DNA from: Actinomycetota bacterium
GTDB taxonomy: Bacteria; Actinomycetota; Thermoleophilia; Gaiellales; Gaiellaceae
Direction: 5' to 3'
DNA length: 9,503 nt
Assembly: GCA_013821525.1 (NCBI GenBank)
Contig: JACDGR010000104.1
Span: forward strand, 1-9,503
Shown: one piece after another, positions 1 to 5,664 of the stretch
Numbering within the stretch: the stretch's first letter is position 1
Layout: each line of letters begins with the position of its first letter
Made by a program: the position numbers and the translations under genes
Notes under the pieces: model-generated
Told to the model about the DNA's origin: nothing
Seen by the model: the letters and a program-made list of their open reading frames with translations, nothing else
Databases searched by the model: none

Positions 1-1
1 G

Positions 2-289
2 CGCAAGCGCGGCCGCAACAAGCCTGTGCAGACCCGCGGCCCCGAGCTTCCGCGTGACGGGATCGTTCGGGTTTTCCGCGAGCAGTCGGGAAGGCGCGGC
101 AAGACGGTGACCGTCGTGCGCGGGCTCCTGCCCGCGACGCTCGACGAGGTTGCGAGCGACCTGAAGCGCCTCTGCGGTTCGGGTGGTGCGGTCAAGGCCG
201 GCGCGGTCGAGGTTCAGGGAGACCACCGCGACAGGGTCGTGACGCGGCTGCGGGCACAGGGCTACGAGGTCAAGCCGGCAGGCGGCTGA
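2..289 (+). CDS. yciH: SUI1/eIF1-like translation factor YciH, 5'-truncated by the window edge
   Basis: This is the C-terminal ~95 residues of a bacterial SUI1-domain protein (YciH, homologue of eukaryotic eIF1). The E. coli family member influences fidelity of translation initiation and inhibits translation under stress. Visible family signatures are LPRDGIVRV, the G-R-x-G-K-x-V-T-V-V-x-G strand, LCGSGGAVK, and the nearly invariant VQGDHRD followed by a C-terminal GYEVKPAGG. The reading frame is open to the first base (R-K-R-G-R-N-K-P precedes the GTG at 26). That GTG is therefore internal and the true start lies upstream; full YciH proteins are ~105-115 residues, so perhaps 10-20 residues are missing. 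Its last 28 bases overlap the 3' end of arsC on the other strand. The family call is firm; the physiological role here is inferred from homologues. Confidence 0.9.
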   Translation, partial: RKRGRNKPVQTRGPELPRDGIVRVFREQSGRRGKTVTVVRGLLPATLDEVASDLKRLCGSGGAVKAGAVEVQGDHRDRVVTRLRAQGYEVKPAGG

Positions 290-684
290 GCGGCGCCGAG
301 CTCGGCGATCAGCTCGGCCACCCGCCGGGCGATCGCGTCCCGAATCGTGCGCACGTCTTCGAGCGGCAGCCCCTTCGGGTCTGGCAGCCGCCAGTTCACG
401 TAGCGCTTGCCGGGAACGACGGGACAGGCGTCGTCGCACGTCGCAACGACCACGTCAGCCCATGCGATCGACGCGTCGTCGAGCAGTCGCGGGACGTGGT
501 CGCGCGCGTCGATGCCGAGCTCGGCGAGCGCCTCGACGACGACGGGATGCGCCGCAGCGCCGGGCGCGCTGCCCGCAGATGCGGACGCGTGCCACTCGCC
601 GACGCGCGCGCGGAAGATGCGCTCCGCCATGACGGACCGTCCGCTGTTCGCGACGCAGACGAAGAGCACGTTGCTCAGCAGCAA
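262..684 (-). CDS. arsC: Arsenate reductase ArsC, low-molecular-weight phosphatase fold
   Basis: A 140-residue cytoplasmic enzyme expected to reduce arsenate to arsenite. The P-loop C10-V-A-N-S-G-R16-S is the C-x5-R phosphatase loop, directly after the first beta strand (VLFVC). Further conserved parts are C83-DDA-C87-P, PGKRYVNW, and the L-P-D102-P loop carrying the general-acid Asp. Cysteines 10, 83 and 87 could form the thiol relay of thioredoxin-type ArsC (S. aureus enzyme: 10, 82, 89). The short C-x3-C spacing is also seen in actinobacterial homologues, so thioredoxin or mycothiol as reductant cannot be decided. The assigned start is TTG, overlapping the last 10 bases of arsM; GTG at 669 is an alternative that removes five residues. 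It is the last gene of arsR-arsM-arsC, so probably translationally coupled to arsM. A protein tyrosine phosphatase is unlikely given the ars context and the downstream cysteines. Confidence 0.9.
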   Translation of the reverse strand: MLLSNVLFVCVANSGRSVMAERIFRARVGEWHASASAGSAPGAAAHPVVVEALAELGIDARDHVPRLLDDASIAWADVVVATCDDACPVVPGKRYVNWRLPDPKGLPLEDVRTIRDAIARRVAELIAELGAAQPPAGLTS

Positions 685-1493
685 CCCGCCTTCGCGGCCG
701 GCTGGACGACCGGCAGGCCCCGTTCGGCCGAGGCGGCCGTCTTGACCGCCTTGACGATCGCACCGTGCATCCCTTCGGCCACCTCGTGCGTGAAGGTGAC
801 CGAGACGTCGTCGAACCCGGCCGCCTCGAGACCGGACACGTATTCGAACTCCGACAGGGCTCCGGCGATGCAGCCGAAGTAGCTACCGCGCTCGGCCCGC
901 TCGCCCGGCGCCAACCGGTCCTCCGCCACCACGTCCGAGATGCCGATCCGGCCGCCCGGCCCCAGCACGCGCGTCATCTCGGTCAGCACCGCCGGCTTGT
1001 CGACGGAGAGGTTGATCACGCAGTTCGAGATGATCACGTCGACGGATGCAGCAGGCAGCGGGATCTCCTCGATCACGCCCCTCAACAAGATCACGTTTTC
1101 AACTCCTGCATCCGCGGCGTTCGCACGCGCGAGTGCCAGCATCTCGTCGGTCATGTCGAGCCCGTAGGCAAGCCCGGTCGGCCCGACCCGCTTCGCGGAG
1201 AGGATCACGTCGATTCCGCCGCCCGAGCCGAGATCGAGCACCACCTCCCCCACGCTCAGATCGGCAACCGCGGTCGGATTGCCGCAGCCGAGCGAGGCGA
1301 GCGCGGCCGCATCGGGCAATTCCCCACGCTGCTCGGCGTCGTACAGCGTCTGGCCGAACGTGGCGGCGTCGGTCTCACCGTCACAACATCCCCCGCTACC
1401 GCAGCCGCACCCGGCGGTGGAGTCGGTGACTGCACGCGCGGATGCGGCGTAGCGCTCGCGCACCTGCTCACGCAAGTCGTTGGCAGTTGTCAT
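675..1493 (-). CDS. arsM: Arsenite S-adenosylmethionine methyltransferase ArsM
   Basis: A 272-residue class I methyltransferase expected to methylate As(III) stepwise with SAM, giving methylated and possibly volatile arsenicals. SAM-binding motif I is VLDLGSGGGIDV (85-96). The acidic residue after strand 2 is D113 in GLDMTDEML, and GVIEEIPLP and SDVVAEDRL follow. The arsenic-binding cysteines expected for ArsM are C70 (LGCGNP), C158 (ISNCVINL) and C208 (YFGCIAGAL). An additional cysteine-rich N-terminal patch, GCGCGSGGCC (28-37), and a C-terminal GCC are present, as in many prokaryotic ArsM proteins. The ATG at 1493 directly abuts the arsR stop codon. A good Shine-Dalgarno, AAAGGAG, lies in the arsR 3' end (1505-1511), 11 bases from the start. 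Its length is typical of the family. No efflux pump accompanies it, so methylation may be the main detoxification outlet of this operon. Confidence 0.95.
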   Translation of the reverse strand: MTTANDLREQVRERYAASARAVTDSTAGCGCGSGGCCDGETDAATFGQTLYDAEQRGELPDAAALASLGCGNPTAVADLSVGEVVLDLGSGGGIDVILSAKRVGPTGLAYGLDMTDEMLALARANAADAGVENVILLRGVIEEIPLPAASVDVIISNCVINLSVDKPAVLTEMTRVLGPGGRIGISDVVAEDRLAPGERAERGSYFGCIAGALSEFEYVSGLEAAGFDDVSVTFTHEVAEGMHGAIVKAVKTAASAERGLPVVQPAAKAGCC

Positions 1494-1847
1494 CTAGCAG
1501 CACGCTCCTTTGAGGTCGGCAACTGCCGCGAGCTTTTCGATCGCGGCAGGATTGATCGAGTAGTAGGCCCACTTGCCTTCCTGCTCACGCTCGAGCAGAC
1601 CAGCGTCGACGAGTTTCTTCATGTGATGGGAGATCGTCGGTTGCGAAAGCCCGATCGGATCGACGAGCTCGCAGATACAAACGGGCCCGTCGCTCGTCGC
1701 GAGGAGGTTGACGATCCGCACGCGCGTCGGATCGCCGAGCGCCCGGAACACGGCGGCGGTCGCCTCCGCCTCCTGATCGCTCAACGCGGACGCACCAAGC
1801 GGCGCGCAGCAGGCGACCGGCTCGGTGGCTGTCCGATGTATCGACAT
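1494..1847 (-). CDS. arsR: ArsR-family arsenic-responsive repressor
   Basis: A 117-residue winged-helix repressor of the SmtB/ArsR family that should bind its own operator and release it on As(III). The DNA-reading helix region is GLSQPTISHHMKKLVDAGLLE, followed by the wing E-Q-E-G-K-W-A-Y-Y-S. Sensor cysteines are C13-C14 (VACCAPL) and the C57-I-C59 pair ahead of the recognition helix. This resembles the Corynebacterium glutamicum type, whose As(III) site uses Cys15, Cys16 and Cys55, rather than the CVC site of the E. coli R773 protein. The protein also ends in CC. I chose ATG 1847 because a promoter with perfect TTGACA and a 17-base spacer ends 7 bases before it, implying a leaderless mRNA. 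A longer frame from GTG 1901 would translate the promoter and operator into a repetitive peptide. First gene of arsR-arsM-arsC. Confidence 0.92.
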   Translation of the reverse strand: MSIHRTATEPVACCAPLGASALSDQEAEATAAVFRALGDPTRVRIVNLLATSDGPVCICELVDPIGLSQPTISHHMKKLVDAGLLEREQEGKWAYYSINPAAIEKLAAVADLKGACC

Positions 1848-1875
1848 GTGTCGATGTATAGATACATGTCGATAC
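1838..1875. promoter_or_regulatory. ArsR operator: nested inverted repeats
   Basis: The perfect 12-base arms GTATCGACATGT (1838-1849) and ACATGTCGATAC (1864-1875) are separated by 14 bases. Nested within are ATCGACA/TGTCGAT (1840-1846 and 1849-1855, two-base spacer) and ATGTAT/ATACAT (1854-1859 and 1862-1867, two-base spacer). The heptamer TGTCGAT or its complement occurs three times. Position over the promoter spacer, -10 and arsR start codon fits autorepression by a dimeric ArsR, possibly with two adjoining sites. Binding by ArsR is inferred from location. Confidence 0.75.
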
Positions 1876-1883
1876 GTTGTCAA
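1855..1883 (-). promoter_or_regulatory. arsR-arsM-arsC promoter (leaderless type)
   Basis: On the minus strand a perfect -35 hexamer, TTGACA (1883-1878), is followed by a 17-base spacer and a -10 hexamer, TATACA (1860-1855; 4 of 6 to TATAAT). Seven bases then precede the ATG of arsR at 1847. Transcription would begin at or within a base or two of the start codon, giving a leaderless message. The operator palindromes cover the spacer, the -10 and the start codon. Seen directly in sequence; start-site position is inferred. Confidence 0.75.
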
Positions 1884-1941
1884 GCCCTCCGCAGGCTCCA
1901 CATCGGTCTCGGTCGGGCAATCCCGCTAGTCTCGGCCGCCG

Positions 1942-3414
1942 ATGAGCAGCGAACGCTCGGAGCCGAATCCTGACCGCGCCGCCGCGCAACGGCTGGGCGT
2001 CGCCCTGCGCCGCGTCGGCTACGACGAGGATGCGGTCGGTGACCTGCTCGGAGACGAAGGCGCCTCGACCGACCTTGCGGAGGTCCCGGTGCACGAGCGC
2101 CGTCTGCCAGGCTCGCCGCTTGCAACCGCGATCCGTCTCTTTCTGCTGCAGCTGCCGGTGACGCTCGGCGCAGCGGTCGACGCCCTCGGCCAGGACGGCG
2201 CGGACGCGCTGCTCGCGCTGGGACTCGCCGCCGTCGAAGGCGACGAGCTCGTGCCGCATGCCCGCATCGTCCCCGCCGAGGAGCTCTACATGGCCTTCGA
2301 CGGATTCGCGCGCGGAGCGGAGGATCCCGTCGGTTACGTCGCTCCGTACACACCGACTGCCTCGTGGCTCGCAGCGCTGACACCTCGCCGGCACTTCACA
2401 CGCGCCCTGGATGTGGGAACGGGGAACGGCGTCCACGCCCTGCTGGCGGCACGTCACTGCGACCACGTGATCGCGACCGATGTCAACGAGCGCGCTCTCG
2501 CATTCACCGAGATCAACGCTGCCCTGAACGAGCTCGACAACATCGAGACGCGCCTCGGCAGCCTCTTCGAGCCCGTCGCCGGAGAGACATTCGACCTGAT
2601 CACCTGCAACGCGCCGTACGTCGTCTCGCCGGAGTCGAAGTGGCAGTACCGGGATGGCGGGTTGCCGGCGGACGAGATCTCCGAACGCGTGGTTCGCCAG
2701 GCGTCCGCTTCGCTCGCCGACGACGGTTTCGCGACGCTGCTCGTCAGCTGGGTTGCAGTCGACGAGGAGGCGCCGGACGACCGACTCGACGACTGGCTCG
2801 ACGGCTCGGGGTGCGATGCGTGGGTGCTGGGAATGACCGGCTCGGATCCCCTCGAGCACGCAGCAGGGTGGAACGAGCACCTGTCCGACGACCCGCGGGC
2901 CTACGGCGCGGCGCTCGACGAATGGGTCGGCTACTTCGACTCGCTCGGCCTCGCGTGGGTGAGCGAGGGAGCGGTCGTGCTGCACAAGCGTGCGGCGGAG
3001 CAGAACGTGATTCGAGTCGACCCCGTCGACGCCGACGAGCTCGAGTTCGCGGGCGAGCAGATCGAGCGCGTGTTCTCCTCGCACGCGCGCCTCGACGGCC
3101 TCGACGACGAGGGCCTGCTCGGACAGACCGTCGTACTCGCGTCCGACGTGCGCGTCGAGCGAGTCGCCGACCCCGGTTCGCGAGACTCGGACACCGTCCT
3201 CTTTCTCGATGAAGGGACGAACGTGGAGTACGAGCTCGATCCCGACGTCGCCGAAGTGATCGGTGTCCTCGACGGCGGCCTGACGCTCGGCCGCGCGATC
3301 GACCGGGTGAGCCGTGCGTTCGAGCTCGACCGAGGCGAGATCGCCGAGTTACGCCGCGACTCGCTCGACGAGGTGCGCGACCTGCTCGCCCTCGGCATCG
3401 CAGAACTGCGCTAG
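1942..3414 (+). CDS. Multidomain class I SAM methyltransferase (DUF7059-type, HemK-like core)
   Basis: A 490-residue cytoplasmic protein of a family widespread in Actinomycetota, usually annotated only as methyltransferase with an N-terminal DUF7059 (family name from memory). Residues ~1-125 form an alpha-helical N-terminal domain. The Rossmann core holds A-L-D157-V-G-T-G-N-G163 (SAM motif I) and D180 after strand 2. It also has N223-A-P-Y226, which corresponds to the N-P-P-Y/F substrate-clamping motif of N5-glutamine and adenine N6 methyltransferases but has Ala in the second position. The segment 425-490 (YELDPDVAEVIGVLDGG..., then helices) reads like a PqqD-type winged helix. The substrate is unknown; release-factor or ribosomal-protein methylation is only a guess from the core. 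The ATG at 1942 has no clear ribosome-binding site. It is divergent from arsR, 94 bases away, and converges on proC with a 13-base gap and no visible terminator. Confidence 0.8.
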   Translation: MSSERSEPNPDRAAAQRLGVALRRVGYDEDAVGDLLGDEGASTDLAEVPVHERRLPGSPLATAIRLFLLQLPVTLGAAVDALGQDGADALLALGLAAVEGDELVPHARIVPAEELYMAFDGFARGAEDPVGYVAPYTPTASWLAALTPRRHFTRALDVGTGNGVHALLAARHCDHVIATDVNERALAFTEINAALNELDNIETRLGSLFEPVAGETFDLITCNAPYVVSPESKWQYRDGGLPADEISERVVRQASASLADDGFATLLVSWVAVDEEAPDDRLDDWLDGSGCDAWVLGMTGSDPLEHAAGWNEHLSDDPRAYGAALDEWVGYFDSLGLAWVSEGAVVLHKRAAEQNVIRVDPVDADELEFAGEQIERVFSSHARLDGLDDEGLLGQTVVLASDVRVERVADPGSRDSDTVLFLDEGTNVEYELDPDVAEVIGVLDGGLTLGRAIDRVSRAFELDRGEIAELRRDSLDEVRDLLALGIAELR

Positions 3415-3427
3415 GCCTTCCTGAGAG

Positions 3428-4243
3428 CTAGCGCGATTCGTCGGAGAGCTCGCGCGAGCGCTCGGTCGCGGCGGTGATCGCGTTCAGGAACGCGGCGCGA
3501 ACGCCCGATCGCTCCAGCTCACGGATCGCTCGCGTCGTCGTACCACCGGGCGAGGTAACTGCCTCGCGCAACTCGACGGGATGCATCTGCTCGTCGCGCA
3601 GCAGTAGCGCGCTCCCGAACATCGTCTGAACGACGAGGCGCGTCGAGACGTCCCGGCTCAACCCGAGCAGGAGACCCGCCTCGATCATCGCCTCCGCCAG
3701 CAGGGCGAAGTAGGCAGGCCCGGAGCCGGAGAGCGCGGTCACTGCATCCATGTCCGGCTCAGCCACGCGGACGACCGCGCCGAGGTGTCCGAGCGCCTCG
3801 GTCGCAAGCTCGAGATCCGCACTGCCTGAGTGAGCGCCGCCGCAGAGACCGGCGATGCCCTCGTGCACGAGGGCCGGAGCATTGGGCATCGCGCGAACGA
3901 CGCGCGCGCCCGCGGGCAGATGCGACTCGATCGAAGAGGTCGTCGTGCCCGCTGCGACCGACAGCACCGTCTGCCCGTCGGCGAGCGCGGGCGAGATCTC
4001 CGCGAGCACGGTCGACATGTCCTGCGGCTTGACGGCAACGATCACGAGCGCAGCACCTTCGACCGCGCCGGCGTTGCTCTCGACCGCCTCAACGCCGTAG
4101 CTCTCGTGGAGCTCCGCACGGCGCTCGGCCCGCCTGCTCGTGACGACGATCTCCGAGGGATCACGCCAGTCCGAGCTGAGAAAGCCGCGCAGCAGCGACT
4201 CGCCTAGGCGGCCGACTCCGAGGATTGCGACGCGACGGCTCAT
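3428..4243 (-). CDS. proC: Pyrroline-5-carboxylate reductase ProC
   Basis: A 271-residue cytoplasmic enzyme catalysing the last step of proline synthesis, NAD(P)H-dependent reduction of 1-pyrroline-5-carboxylate to L-proline. The N-terminal Rossmann fold has V-A-I-L-G-V-G-R-L-G (fifth to fourteenth residues), then VIVAVKPQ and VLSVAAGTTT. R-A-M-P-N-A-P-A is the conserved dinucleotide/substrate segment. The C-terminal dimerisation domain carries the family signature: A-L-S-G-S-G-P-A-Y-F, and L-R-E-A-V-T-S-P-G-G-T-T near the C terminus. The length fits the usual ~270. I chose ATG 4243 (MSRRVAILG) because it puts the Rossmann strand right at the N terminus; an upstream frame extending to GTG 4345 would add 34 unrelated residues and run through palindromic intergenic DNA. 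Its promoter should lie in 4244-4380, shared with the divergent secreted-protein gene. Confidence 0.95.
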   Translation of the reverse strand: MSRRVAILGVGRLGESLLRGFLSSDWRDPSEIVVTSRRAERRAELHESYGVEAVESNAGAVEGAALVIVAVKPQDMSTVLAEISPALADGQTVLSVAAGTTTSSIESHLPAGARVVRAMPNAPALVHEGIAGLCGGAHSGSADLELATEALGHLGAVVRVAEPDMDAVTALSGSGPAYFALLAEAMIEAGLLLGLSRDVSTRLVVQTMFGSALLLRDEQMHPVELREAVTSPGGTTTRAIRELERSGVRAAFLNAITAATERSRELSDESR

Positions 4244-4258
4244 CTCTCGACCGACGCT

Positions 4259-4334
4259 ACACAAAGTGCAGTGACCGAGCCTCGCCGTTTCCAGCAGGCG
4301 CCGCGCGGACACCGCTGTTCCGAGCACTTTGTGT
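4259..4334. repeat. Perfect 11-bp inverted repeat flanking the proC upstream region
   Basis: ACACAAAGTGC at 4259-4269 and its exact reverse complement GCACTTTGTGT at 4324-4334 are separated by 54 bases. They lie between the proC start (4243) and the divergent gene at 4381. Spacing of about 65 bases centre to centre, near six helical turns, would suit paired operator half-sites or DNA looping. No regulator is identified; the function is inferred from the symmetry alone. Confidence 0.55.
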
Positions 4335-4345
4335 GGACTCCACAC
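4331..4345. promoter_or_regulatory. Operator-like palindrome GTGTGGA-C-TCCACAC
   Basis: Perfect 7-base arms (4331-4337 and 4339-4345) around a single central base. The palindrome overlaps the right arm of the 11-bp inverted repeat and is followed by the 8-base palindrome ACTTAAGT (4344-4351). The right half CCACACTTAAGT resembles the left half's complement CCACACAAAGTG, so the site looks like a near-symmetric operator. It sits 36 bases upstream of the GTG at 4381, where a regulator of that gene would bind. I do not recognise it as a known regulator's box. Confidence 0.5.
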
Positions 4346-4368
4346 TTAAGTAGTTCCGGCCTGTCCGC

Positions 4369-4374
4369 TCTAAT
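4369..4374 (+). promoter_or_regulatory. Candidate -10 element of the secreted repeat-protein gene
   Basis: TCTAAT matches TATAAT in five of six positions and lies six bases before the GTG at 4381, again consistent with a leaderless transcript. The corresponding -35 (TTAAGT, 4346-4351, 17-base spacer) matches TTGACA poorly (3 of 6) and overlaps the palindromes, so this promoter would probably need an activator or an alternative sigma factor. Weak evidence. Confidence 0.35.
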
Positions 4375-4380
4375 ACGGGG

Positions 4381-5664
4381 GTGAGGGTTGCGGCAGTTCG
4401 CCCGGCTGGCCCTGCGGCGCGCGCGCTCGCCGCTTGCGCGCTGCTCGTCACGGCGGGGGGCGCCGCGAGCAACGGTCAGACGACCGCGCTTGCCGGGCCA
4501 TCGGCGGCGGCGCGACCGGCGATCGCCGGGTCATTGCAGCAGGGTAAGAAGCTGACGGCAACTCCCGGAACCTGGACGGGTAGCGGCACGATCGCCTATG
4601 CGTACCAGTGGTATCGCTGCGACCGAGACGGCGCGCACTGCGGATCCGTGCATGGGGCGACGAAGGCCACCTACACGGAGGTCGTGGGAGACGTCGCGCA
4701 CACCCTCGCCGTTACGGTGCACGCCACCGACTCGACCGGAACGACTGCGAGCTATTCGACGCTCGCCGGGGTGATCGCCCCGGCCGCGGCAAGGCTCGCC
4801 GCGTCCGCGCAGCCACCACTGACGGGCGACCCGATTGTCGGCCAGCCGCTGAAGGTCGAAGCCGTCGGCTGGACGCCCGCCCCTGCGACGACCGGCTTCG
4901 TGTGGCTGCGCTGCAACGCGAACGCACGCCTGTGCGCGCCGGTCGCGGGCGCTACGACCGACACGTACACGCTGGTCGCGGCCGACGCCGGCCACACGCT
5001 GATCGCAGCCGTCACCGGTACTGCAGCCCCGGCGAGGCGGACTGTGCTCAGCACCTCCAGCGGGCTCGCCCGGACGGCACCCGGGCCCGTCGCGTCGGAT
5101 CGGCCGTCGATCACCGGCACGCTGCAGCGGGGAAAGAAGCTGACCGGCAGCGCCGGCGCGTGGTCGGGGAGCGGCACGATTACCTACGCCTATCAGTGGT
5201 ATCGCTGTGACGGAAACGGCGCGCACTGCGCTTCGATCCACGGCGCGACCCGCTCCACCTACACAGAGGTCGCGGCCGACGTCGGGAAGACGATCGCCCT
5301 GACGGTTCGGGCGACGGATGCGACCGGAACGACACCCGGGTACTCGTGGTTCGCAGGGGTCGTGGCAGCCGCGACGGCGACGTTCGCGGTCACGACTCAG
5401 CCCTCGCTCTCCGGCACGCCCGCGGTCGGGCAAGCGCTCAAGGTGAGCGGCGGCACGTTCACCACCACGCCGACCTCGGCGACGTACGCCTGGGTGCGCT
5501 GCAACTCGAACGGCCGCGTGTGCAGTCTCATCGCGGGTGCGACGACCGACACGTACACCGTCACCTCCGCCGATGCAGGACACGCACTGCTCGCCCTTGT
5601 GACCGCAAACGGCGGAACCGCGAAGCAGACGGCGTCGACGACTGCAGTCGCCGTCCCGGGCTGA
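4381..5664 (+). CDS. Secreted protein with four ~98-residue Ig-like/cell-surface repeats
   Basis: A 427-residue protein starting at GTG. A signal peptide is visible: Arg-containing n-region, hydrophobic A-L-A-A-C-A-L-L-V-T-A (15-25), then AGGAAS and a small-residue linker. The remainder is four copies of a beta-rich repeat: P-x3-G...G-x-x-L...G-x-W/F...Y-x-W-x-R-C-(x6)-C-x3-x-GAT-x3-Y-T...D-x-G-x-x-L. The cysteine pairs lie at 80/87, 178/185, 276/283 and 374/381, exactly 98 residues apart, and probably form one disulphide per domain. Repeats 1 and 3 share YAYQWYRCD; 2 and 4 share RCN-x-N-x-R and AGATTDTYT. Such repeats abound in secreted Thermoleophilia proteins, with no known biochemical role; adhesion or cell-wall association is a guess. 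No LPXTG or membrane anchor is seen at the C terminus. Overlaps the next gene by 4 bases. Confidence 0.8.
   Translation: MRVAAVRPAGPAARALAACALLVTAGGAASNGQTTALAGPSAAARPAIAGSLQQGKKLTATPGTWTGSGTIAYAYQWYRCDRDGAHCGSVHGATKATYTEVVGDVAHTLAVTVHATDSTGTTASYSTLAGVIAPAAARLAASAQPPLTGDPIVGQPLKVEAVGWTPAPATTGFVWLRCNANARLCAPVAGATTDTYTLVAADAGHTLIAAVTGTAAPARRTVLSTSSGLARTAPGPVASDRPSITGTLQRGKKLTGSAGAWSGSGTITYAYQWYRCDGNGAHCASIHGATRSTYTEVAADVGKTIALTVRATDATGTTPGYSWFAGVVAAATATFAVTTQPSLSGTPAVGQALKVSGGTFTTTPTSATYAWVRCNSNGRVCSLIAGATTDTYTVTSADAGHALLALVTANGGTAKQTASTTAVAVPG
4510..5661 (+). repeat. Four tandem ~294-bp coding repeats, arranged as a duplicated pair
   Basis: The secreted-protein gene consists of four units of about 294 bp. 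Nucleotide identity is highest between units 588 bp apart: CAGTGGTATCGCTG occurs at 4606 and again at 5194, and the flanking bases and CACCTACACRGAGGTC segments also match. Units 2 and 4 share GACCGACACGTACAC. The pattern suggests one ancient duplication of a single domain and a later duplication of the two-domain block. Confidence 0.75.

Noticed and set aside
1848..1901. N-terminal extension of ArsR from GTG 1901, with a repetitive RHVSIHRHMSIHR-like peptide
   Set aside because: The repeat arises because the frame crosses the operator palindromes and the promoter; the -35 and -10 place the transcript start at ATG 1847.
1585..3084. Long open frame (499 codons) on the minus strand opposite the methyltransferase and arsR
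   Set aside because: Composition is that of a G+C-rich shadow frame, with no recognisable domain; the methyltransferase and arsR frames on the same DNA have clear family motifs.
3415..3440. Terminator between the methyltransferase gene and proC
   Set aside because: The 13-base convergent gap contains only CTAG/GAGAG fragments; no stable stem could be drawn.
4244..4345. N-terminal extension of ProC from GTG 4345
   Set aside because: It adds 34 residues with no family match before the Rossmann strand and would translate the palindromic intergenic region.
4423..4437. Possible lipobox L-A-A-C19 in the secreted repeat protein
   Set aside because: The cysteine sits at the beginning of the hydrophobic stretch rather than after it, so it cannot act as a normal lipoprotein site; a standard signal peptide fits better.
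4510..5661. CRISPR-like array suggested by regular repeats
   Set aside because: The 294-bp periodic units are coding, diverged and encode protein domains; there are no short identical repeats with unique spacers.
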